Of a stretch of 64,000 nucleotides of DNA, positions 55,979 through 64,000 are shown piece after piece. The position numbers and the translations under genes are program-made. The notes under the pieces were generated by a model, which worked only from the letters and a program-made list of their open reading frames with translations, made no database searches and was not told the DNA's origin. Source of the stretch: Trichaptum fuscoviolaceum (Eukaryota > Basidiomycota > Agaricomycetes > Hymenochaetales > Trichaptaceae); assembly GCA_910574455.1 (NCBI GenBank), contig CAJSYZ010000006.1, forward strand, positions 667,981 through 731,980. The letters are read 5' to 3'. The first letter of the stretch is position 1. Each line of letters opens with the position of its first letter.

Positions 55979-56330
55979 GTCCTAGGATGTTGGCAGACTC
56001 GACGTTCACAGCGAAAGACACGCCTCTCTTCTTTACTCTCCCGCTATGAGAGACATAGCTTTGCTCGGCTTTACCTCGCCTCACTATTCTTCCCGTTGCT
56101 CTACACAGTTGCGAATGTGAGTCTGCGAACTGTCTTTCTCTTGATCCTGTCTTACGTCCTCTGTATAGGTCATCGGCTATTTGTTTGGTCTCTATGAGAG
56201 AGTAGTATATCGTGGCGAGGACGAGCGTACGTATGCTTCATCTTCTGAAAAACGGGAGAGCTTATCTTGATCCTACGAAAGAGTTGTTTATGTCACAGAA
56301 AGCGAAGAACTGGAGCCGGCAGAATATTAG
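55979..56330 (+). CDS. 3' part of a small membrane protein gene (5' end not resolved)
   Basis: Three exons (55979-56116, 56169-56230, 56282-56330) join in one frame of 82 residues plus stop. They encode SRYERHSFARLYLASLFFPL followed by LYTVANVIGYLFGLYERVVY as one or two membrane helices, then RGEDERT and an acidic terminus VTESEELEPAEY. Splice sites GTGAGT..TATAG and GTATGC..GAAAG support the model. No start codon was placed: the frame is open into 55979 from a CCAG acceptor. I do not recognise the family; it could also be the remnant of a larger transporter-like gene. Confidence 0.4.
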
Positions 56331-56818
56331 TACGTTGACGGGTGCGTGATATGTTCACTAGTCAAAAAATACTCAATCTGCGTCGCTAATCTGCCATCCC
56401 TTACTAGCGGACAGCTCATATGGTAATCTAAGAGTAGAAATTCTAATTCCCCTTTCGACAAAGGTGGATTGAAAACGCAGAAAACGAATAACTCTGAGTG
56501 GGGAATAAATGATAGCGCCGCGTGTTCAATGTCATTTAACTTTAATTTCTGCTTCAAGTTGTTGTTCAGGGACGCTGCTATAATCTAACTCAGCTTTGAC
56601 GGCGCTCGGGCATCCTGGACCCCAGTGCACTTCAAAGCAGTTGATACATCCATCCTCCCCCTTCCATTTCAGCCAAACGTCTGCCGCGTGTGCTGGGCTC
56701 TGCACTCAGCTGCGAGTTGATAGAGAAATCCTTGCGCCTGGGTATTCAAGTTATCCCTACTAGCATTGTTCACTCTCGAGCATCGACCACGTTTTTAGCG
56801 GCGTCTCAAGCATCAATC
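56331..56818. other. Intergenic region
   Basis: 5' flank of the F-box gene; no element or coding pattern recognised. Confidence 0.4.
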
Positions 56819-59196
56819 ATGCTACTGGATTTCCCTCATGACATCCAATCTCTCATCCTCCGTAATCTACATCTTAATGAAATCGGGAACATACAACAGG
56901 TACTTGGTCTCAGTAGCTCCTTCATTTCCCTCCACTAAATCCTTCACGCTGGCAGACCTGCTCGACATTGAATTGTTCCGTGACTAGTGACAAACAGCTG
57001 TGGCTGCACATACTCCAGCGGGACATAAAACCCAAGGCCTCACCTTCACCAAGATGCATTCGCGATATCGAAGAGTTGACAGCACAGGACGTCCTAGAGT
57101 GGGTTAAGAACAGCATCATTCTCAACAAGAGCTACGCCTCTGGAAACAACAGAACACTCATCAGGACCTATGTTTCAATGAGCGTGACATGGGTGCGGAT
57201 AGTTCGGGGCCGTTGGTGCTTGGTTGCCTGTTCGAACCTCAAGAACAGCCAACTCCTCGTATGGGACCTTCAATTCTCCCAAGCCGAACGTCATAAATCC
57301 ACATTCTATCTCCCTGGTCCAGTGGCAGACGGAGTTATCGAAGACAACAAAAATGAGATACTCATTGCACTCACAATCGGCACAAAGTAAGCTCATTCAC
57401 TTTTCTTCGTTTCTGTGCATTTAGTTGATGTTACGAGTCTCTGTAGGATTGCCAATATTTTAATCTTAGAACTTTTCGCGGACGAGAACGAAGCCTTCGC
57501 TCGAAAGCTGGCGGAAATCCCGGATGCCTCTCACGTTCGGCTATTAAAGCGTCCGTATGTCGGATTTTCGGTTCACAATGGGGACGACACAGACCCATAC
57601 ATCATGAACTGGGAGACAGGTTACTCTAGGCTACTCGCTTGTCCTGACCCGGTGCAAGATTTAGCTATCAATGCTGAAAATCTACTGGCCCTTAAACACG
57701 TACGGCGTTCATTAAACTAACTGTGGATCTCATACTTATGTTGTTTAAAAGGCACCATGTCGCGGAATGTTTGTATGGAGAAATCGTGTATTTGTCCTTT
57801 ATACATGCAAGCTCGTTGTCTTTGGTAATTCTGGAGATTCCGACCGGTTCGATGACAATGTACTGTCGAACGCACGCTGTATTCGAGTTCATTACCTGGA
57901 TGGGGCGTACCTAAACTTCTGCGTCTTGAACTATGAAGACCATCGCAATACAAATGACTTTCAAGATACTTCGCAATCAATTTTATGTGAAGGGAACGGA
58001 CTCGTAGCGACACTTACAATTCGTTACGATGAAGCCAGTGAAGTTCCAGGAAAGCTTGTCTTCGTTGAACCCCCGGACTGTCTTGAGCTCCCCGTTCTGA
58101 AAAAGAAGTACGCATCCCAACCGACGAAAATAGCGTCGGGCCCTTCTTGCGGGAGGTTTTTAACGCTGGCATACATTCATCACGGCAGTTATCCATTGCC
58201 TACTCTATATATTTCCCAGCTCATCCCGACGAATGAATCTGTTGCATTTGGCCCGGCCATACCGCTTTCGGCGGAAGGAATGCCTCTCTTATATGAAGTA
58301 ACAAGTATGGACTTCGATGATGGAATCGGACTGTTTGCTGTGGGGACACTTGGTGGTGAGGTCTGCATAAGAACGTTCGGTGGCACCCTTCCCCCGAGCA
58401 GTTTCAACTCATGCCTTCCTTCGTTTCGGGTATCTTCTGAATTCACGGTAAGCGATCTTTTTGACCAACCTGCGCAGTTCTCATCTAACTCCTTCCAAAG
58501 GTACAAATTCCGATCAGTTTGCCTGCGATCTATGAGGTGTACGGCTCACTTCCCCTCGAATATAAGAAAGAAAAGTTGATAGAGGTCGCGTTCCGTGATT
58601 GGGGAACTGTTGCTCCCGTGCCCAATCTACCGGGCTGGTCGTGTGACTGGTCGCAGTTTAAGAATCTTGACTTATGGTTCGCCTCATTCTCGCGCTGGGG
58701 AATATTGGACAAGATTGCCAATGTAGACACTGTGATTTCCACACGGGTCAGGTACCGGATAGGGACTCTAGGCGACATGATTCCCGTCCTATACGATAAA
58801 TCAAATCACTTTCGAGTACTGTTTCGAATTGGAGACCGCCTTTACTATTGCAAAGCTAAATCCGCAGATCCTGACGACTATGACCATGACTTCGAAATGG
58901 TCGACTATGCAGACATACTCGGCATACTCCCTATCAGCTACTCCCAATTCTTGCAAACAGATGTCCGGGTCAGTGCAGGTATCATAAACGATGTATGGAT
59001 ACAACGCAACATCGAACTGGACTACAGCTCTCGCACAGCAGACCGAATGCTCAACCATGTGCGGATGCTCAATCGTGTCAGGGAGGCTTTCATGAAACAG
59101 AACGGGGAATATCCTAGCGATGGTTTGCTAGAATCCTGGTCGAAATCGGACTGGTATGCTATGCGTAAATTAGCGAACTTTCGAACGTACGATTGA
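56819..59196 (+). CDS. F-box protein of basidiomycete type
   Basis: Multi-exon gene starting with MLLDFPHDIQSLILRNLHLN, a short F-box, followed by a helix with DKQLWLHILQRDIKP, where the Trp and following residues match the F-box end. Exons then give long beta-rich sequence: WVRIVRGRWCLVACSNLKNS and LLVWDLQFSQ, RHHVAECMFVWRNRVFVLYT, LVFVEPPDCLELP, MDFDDGIGLFAVGTLGGEV, and a last exon with VEVAFRDWG-type and RVLFRIGDRLYYCKA motifs, ending FRTYD. This plan (F-box plus propeller-like C-terminal half of about 600 residues) is frequent in Agaricomycetes, probably as the substrate receptor of a Cullin-1 ubiquitin ligase. Three or four introns of about 50 nt. The substrate is unknown. Confidence 0.75.
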
Positions 59197-59638
59197 TTTG
59201 TTGCTTTCGGAATTTGTGTAAACCTTTGTCGCCAATCACCACAGTTCTTTTGCTTAAACGATTTGTACAATGCTCACAACTTTGGCATAGGCATGTGTTC
59301 AACTAGACCTTCCAGAATACTATTACCTTCAGGACAGATGCATGGACCTAAACCCAACCTCTACGATAAATCGCGACGTCTGGCTTGCGATTCTAACTTG
59401 AAAGGAGCTTCGACATTGGTCTTCAAAACCAAGATATACCGACGAACTCCAACGATAGGTCACTCAACAAGAATGAAGGAGCACAACTTCAATAAAACAT
59501 TTCTTGGGTAAACTATAGAAGTACATTTAATTACAATTCACGTCCTTTCTCGACACTACAAATACATGGACTTTGAGTATTGCTGTTTGATCTGAGAATA
59601 TTTATGCGTTTTTAGCTGAGAATAAAGATACGAAATAA
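59197..59638. other. Convergent intergenic region
   Basis: Short A/T-rich stretch between converging genes. Open frames here have no recognised motif. Confidence 0.45.
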
Positions 59639-60251
59639 TCACTGGAGCGTGGCAGTCTGTAAAGTCATCAGCAACTCGAGGGCTCTGAAAGATGACACAA
59701 TACTCACAGTAGCGTCGCGGGTCACTTCGACAGTGCCAGTTGGTGGCTCGCTCCTTGCACCTGCAGAGGTACGAGCAACGGAAGCCAGATCAACTAAAGC
59801 ATGAATGAGACTCGTGCGTGCGCAGATACTAACAAAGGTAACTCACTGTCATTGCCCTTGAGAGCATTCGCACGATACTCCCGCGCCTTCTCCACATCGT
59901 CGGCGCCTACGGCACCATTGGTTTTGTCAAAGATTTCATCTGCGGAGGGCACGTCGACAGACGGTCGGATTGCTGCGTTGGGCTGGTCAGATACACCGAG
60001 CTCCTCAGCGTCGAATTCCTCGTCTTCAAGCGCCTCGCGCTCGAGGTCGAGCTCGTCGCGAATAGAGCCCCAGTTGTGAGCACCCGCACCGTTCTTGCGA
60101 AGGGACTTGTCAAAGCCCGACTTCGACTCGGACCTGTTGGTGTTCCAATTGTGTTTCAACAACGACCCATGAATGTGTAATTGAACAGCTATGGCACGTA
60201 CCTGTCCTTCAAGACGGCGCGAGGGGATGTAGAGCGTTCAGTGCGAGTCAT
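59639..60251 (-). CDS. HABP4/Stm1-like RNA- or ribosome-binding protein
   Basis: Four exons (60251-60202, 60133-59847, 59793-59708, 59656-59639) join in frame to 146 residues. The key motif is FDKSLRKNGAGAHNWGSIRD, which matches the KxGAGxxNWG core of the HABP4/PAI-RBP1 and Stm1 families that bind mRNA or inactive 80S ribosomes. It is followed by an acidic helix (DLEREALEDEEFDAEELG) and a flexible Ala/Asp-rich tail. The N-terminus MTRTERSTSPRAVLKDR is basic. The protein is half the usual length and lacks RGG repeats, so it may be a divergent stress-related member. A TATA box sits 106 nt upstream of the start. Assignment rests on the single core motif. Confidence 0.65.
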
Positions 60252-60918
60252 TGATGCAAGTGATTGTCGTCAAAGACGGGAAAGAGTATTGCTGGTTGAG
60301 TGTAAGCTGTTGGTGATGGTGGTATGAGTGAGAGTTTGATGTTGGAGAAGGCGGGCTTTATAGTGACTTGGGTCCCGTTCAGCGCCACCACAGACCTACT
60401 TCCGCCGTAGCTACGTCCTTGATCATTCTAGAACGAGGCACGAGACCCGGATCTCGCCTTCAACAGTTGTGTTCTCTCAAATGTAATTAACATTTATATT
60501 TGATTTTGGAACTTATCTAATGTTCGATTTTCATAACTTTCTTATAGGAAGTGCTCATTAACAAGATTTTATCTGCATATATGCGCTACTCCAAGCGGTT
60601 CTTTGAAAGCGCCAGCAGGCTCGCGCTTCTCGCGTGACGTCAGCATTGCCTCCGGTGACGTTTATCTGTGACATAAATTGCTTACGTAAAAGTGTGTTAC
60701 ATTAGCTGTCACGCTACGAGTCGGGTTTTCTCGGATTCGCACTGGGCCCAGACCTCTTGGTCTCTCGCTTTTTTCAAAGACCAAAGGCACTTGGAGCGCA
60801 TTGAAGGATCATAAAGAAGTGAAATAGTACATGTCAACGGAGAGGTATTTGAGATTAGAAATTACAATCTCTCGGCAAAAGGTATGTGTATCCCACTCTT
60901 TGTCCATAGTACATACAA
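60252..60918. other. Intergenic region with HABP4-like gene promoter
   Basis: Contains the promoter of the minus-strand gene at 59.6-60.3 kb. No coding recognised. A short inverted-repeat-like pair (CTGCGCTACT and similar) was not convincing. Confidence 0.4.
60357..60362 (-). promoter_or_regulatory. Candidate TATA box of the HABP4-like gene
   Basis: TATAAA (in CACTATAAAGCCCGC on the minus strand) lies 106 nt upstream of the start codon at 60251, almost the same distance as in the ACS gene (105 nt). Confidence 0.5.
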
Positions 60919-62897
60919 TCATGCAGAACTTGCAGCTGTCGGAAGAGTCTCTTCGTTGATACTGGCATCTATGGTCGTAGAGGCATTCGAACTGTACACG
61001 ATAGGCGTTGTAGATTCACTAGTACTGAAGCGCTTTGCGTTGATATTCTGGAGAGGGATGGGCGGAGGGGTCCAATTGGTTGAGATGTCTCTCCATCCAG
61101 CGAGACGCAGGTCGATGGTCATCCTGTTAACCATCGTACACACTATCCTGTGGTATGAGTTAGAAGGGTCATGGAAGGAGATAGTCCAAGAAAGCCTTAC
61201 ATCAGAGTTGGCCTGTGACAGGAATCTCTTAATACTATTCCTCCAGGTGCAATCATGAACATACTCACAAAGCTGTAGCGTACTTTAGACCAGGCTGCAA
61301 ACGAATAGGATTAGTGATATTCGCATGCGCAACCTCCATACTTTTTCAACTCACGGCAGCAAAGATGATCATCAACGCCCACAACAGGTTAGCCGAGAAT
61401 ATGACACTACGAGTAAGGCAGGCTCAGTTTAGCATACATTCGTAGAAAGGCGCACTACTTACGAGTAGTAGACCAGTCCTTGCGCTGCGATAATAGTCTG
61501 GACGGAGCGCTGCTTACGCTTCCTCTGGCGGGTTTCATCCGCAGTGCGGGCAATGATGAGTGCGAAGATACACGTGTCGTATATCGTCTGCATGAATTGG
61601 AACGCGGCGGATTTAACGTTTCCCCTACATAGGAAATCAGCCAAACGATGCGACTTATAAGCTGCTAATTCTCACAGACTATCCGCTGTTTGCTCGATAC
61701 ATACTATAACAAAATAGCAGCAGTGTTTGCCATGAGCGATAAGAAAATACTGAGAAGGCAAGTCACTCACTGTGTAAAGCCTCTAGGCTCCCTCCGCCCG
61801 GTGGCAGCTGCAACGCTATCAGGGTAGAAGCAAAGGGCGAACGATACGTTCATCGATATGACATAGTCTAAAGAAGACAAAAGGAGTCAAAATACACATA
61901 CGATGAGCTCCAGGGGTCGAATAGATCCACAGCGCTACAGCCAGCTCGGCGGTAAGGTACGTAACAAGGAAAAAACCGACGACCTTGTGTCTTTGGTACA
62001 GTGCAAACACTCTTTCGGCGCCCCATAAATAGAAGATTAGATGATAAATAGATTTCATATCTGTGATATGGAATGCATGAGAGCGTACCGAAGCCCGACA
62101 ACGATGTTGGGAAAGAATGTCAAGGGGGTACCAGCGGCGAATGGGTAAAACGGAGAGAACCGATCACAGCTACGCGATGCGAAGACGAAGAGCAAGTACA
62201 ATTATCAGTGGTCATAGGGTATTTGGAATTTTCAGCACCGCCTGGAAGACATACACCTGGAAAATGCTTAGCACATTGTTTTCAAGTGATCGAAAAGCAT
62301 AATTCCTTACTTCGGTTGTGAAGAGCGGCGAAAAAAGACCTGCAATTCTGAATTGTGAGAATAAGTCTGACGAAAAGAGATGTAAGAGACCGCACCGGCC
62401 ACGGCGACACAGAATACGCCAAGAGCATAATACCGATTCTTTGAGGCCTTTAGCTAGAAAACGCGAAGTCAAACGTGCGCGCTCACCAGGAAGAAGAGAA
62501 CAGTGACTAAGGATAGAAGTTCCTTAGCAAAGCAGAGAGATAATAGTAGGTGAAAAACACATACTAGGAGTTATGGGGCGTTTCCAGATATATTTAATCT
62601 GTTTTAACAATTAGATAGATGAACGAAAAGAAAGTGTTGAAGGCGAACCTCTTCAGGAAGAGTCAGAATGTGATCGTACAGGTTTAAAGTAAACAGTGCA
62701 ATGAATGCACACTATGGAGATACATGTTGGTTGTTAGATATCAGTGGCGTATTCGGCACATGCACCTTTGTCGCAACACTATAGATGTGTGACATCAAAC
62801 TCTCTAGTAAAGCACGGGAAAAGGGGACTCACATCTGTGGCCCAACCATCTCGAAGATGGGCAGGAGTTGCAGAGCCTGTGCATCTGCGGCCGACAT
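60919..62897 (-). CDS. DUF6533-family seven-helix membrane protein
   Basis: Several exons, from MSAADAQALQLLPIFEMVG at 62897. The family signature appears after splicing: ALFTLNLYDHILTLPEE joined (GTTCGC to AAACAG) to IKYIWKRPITPS, matching the YDHxLTxxxEVxxIWxxP pattern of DUF6533. Later exons give helices FAAGTPLTFFPNIVVGLR, GAERVFALYQRHKVVGFFLV, VISMNVSFALCFYPDS and FMQTIYDTCIFALIIARTAD, then IIAAQGLVYYSVIFSANLL and LLWALMIIFAA. The last exon has MVNRMTIDLRLAGW, corresponding to the usual TMISRLxLNLR end, and a short hydrophilic tail to the stop at 60919. Seven helices are expected. The family occurs almost only in Basidiomycota, in many copies, with no proven role. Some exon borders in the 62.1-62.9 kb part are unresolved. 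Confidence 0.75.
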
Positions 62898-64000
62898 GAT
62901 ACCGTGACCTTGCAAGGTGCAGATACCGGATGAAACAAGATCCCAGATCCGTCCAAAGCTCGCAATTCATCCTATCCATCTGGAGTTTTATACGCTTGAG
63001 GGTTGCCCATACATGAGTACAAGCACCATAGATCACCGAGGTGGATCAATTGCCAATGATCGCGCCGACGAGTGTCCCTGCTCCTGGAACCTTCTGATCA
63101 TATTGGGTTGTAATGAATTCAAGTCAATCACAAGAAGGTCTTCGGAGGTTATTTTGAGCATCTGCATAGCATGATTCCCCAGTATAGTGTAGAGAAACAG
63201 AGCAAAGAAACGGCAAGATGCCAGAAACTAAGACTTCAAAGTATCGTAAGTTGCGACGTTTCAGCCAAAAACTCCTGCTACTTTGACGTACTTCAGGTCG
63301 TAGTTACACCAGACTTTGGTCGGCATCGGAATTTGTAATGGTGATATAGTGACTAGGAGCTCTTGAGAGAGACCGTAGTTATTTTGATGAAGTACGGCGA
63401 TTTGCCTGGAGGGCGGTCCGAGTCGGATTGATGAACTACACCCAAAGCCATTCTATCGTCCGGCGACGGCGGCGATGGTAGCGTAGGATCATTCGGGCAC
63501 GATATGAATCGTACTGGTCCCTGAAGCACTCAAGACTATATAAACAACAGCAGGTGAAAGGTTTTCTGATTGAAGTACCAAGTCAGAGAAGCTCACCAAA
63601 TGAAGATCGTCGTTGATCGCATTTCTGTCTTCTTGCACTATATAGCATAACGCATCACGCTTCGCAGTCAAGTTTAGCCCATTTCCTGATCCTAACGCTT
63701 TGATCGGAAAGTTAAGTTGAAATAGTGTCGCGTTCTGAACTTCTGGTCAAGAAACGCTTCTCACAGTCCCCGCATTGGTATATCCGAGTCGGGACGTGCA
63801 TGCGATATAACAGAGTACACGAATGTCACTCTGTAAAGCGAAAAGTAAGTAAACCGGCGAGCTCAGTTGATGGTTCGATCATTGGGCATAATGAAATGGA
63901 TTGAAGCTTGAGATTTTTCAAGTTCAAGTTCACTGTTCAGGGTCCGATTCGGAGTGCCAGTGAGCGTGGGAATCGGGTCCCTCTACATACGCCCTCTTCT
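62898..64000. other. Unassigned region at the right edge
   Basis: No gene supported in the last 1.1 kb. Frames of up to 85 codons on both strands (for example 62917-63174) have no recognised motif. The promoter of the DUF6533 gene would lie at its left edge. Confidence 0.45.

Noticed and set aside
1..64000. Secondary-metabolite cluster or viral/transposon system
   Set aside because: No polyketide synthase, peptide synthetase, terpene cyclase, reverse transcriptase, integrase or transposase motifs were seen on either strand.

Overview
The window looks like nuclear DNA of a mushroom-forming basidiomycete (Agaricomycetes). Almost every gene is cut by several short GT-AG introns of about 50-70 nt. 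It carries families largely confined to that group (two DUF6593 proteins, a DUF6533 seven-helix membrane protein, several F-box proteins). Conserved genes rebuilt by splicing give full-length fungal orthologues. Coordinates for spliced genes run from start codon to stop codon; exon junctions come from reading frame plus GT/AG sites and were not checked against transcripts.

Layout. 1-8.7 kb: one clear gene, a CCC1/VIT1-type vacuolar iron transporter. 8.7-15 kb: a GNAT acetyltransferase and a NoxB-type NADPH oxidase, both on the minus strand. 16.7-23.9 kb: two paralogous GH28 exo-polygalacturonase-type enzymes with an F-box gene between them, all on the minus strand (pectin breakdown). 24.1-30.2 kb: accessory DNA with two orphan genes, an NmrA-like Rossmann protein, a DUF6593 protein and a decayed F-box-like fragment. 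31.5-40.6 kb: acetyl-CoA synthetase, a seven-helix membrane protein with a long disordered tail, and the ribosome-biogenesis WD40 protein Sof1/DCAF13. 40.8-42.9 kb: a second, rearranged and partly broken copy of the 25-30 kb block (a working-looking DUF6593 copy, an inverted NmrA 3' fragment and two further remnants). 43.2-47.3 kb: a divergent pair, a DUF2461 protein and the PAF1-complex subunit Rtf1. 48.4-53.4 kb: an orphan protein with an internal repeat, a tiny single-helix membrane protein, a tRNA-Phe gene, a 50-residue secreted peptide precursor with a Kex2 site, and a Ser-rich orphan. 53.8-62.9 kb: an F-box/LRR-like orphan, a small membrane-protein fragment, an F-box protein, an HABP4/Stm1-like RNA-binding protein and a DUF6533 membrane protein.

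The genes do not form one pathway. Housekeeping genes (ACS, SOF1, RTF1, DUF2461, tRNA) are interspersed with fast-evolving accessory genes. The clearest non-standard signals are the dispersed duplication that brackets ACS-SOF1, the small secreted Kex2-type peptide precursor, the GH28 pair whose usual GHG motif reads GGNG, and initiator or terminal coding exons of only 3, 6 and 11 nt. No transposase, reverse transcriptase, CRISPR array or plasmid feature was seen.
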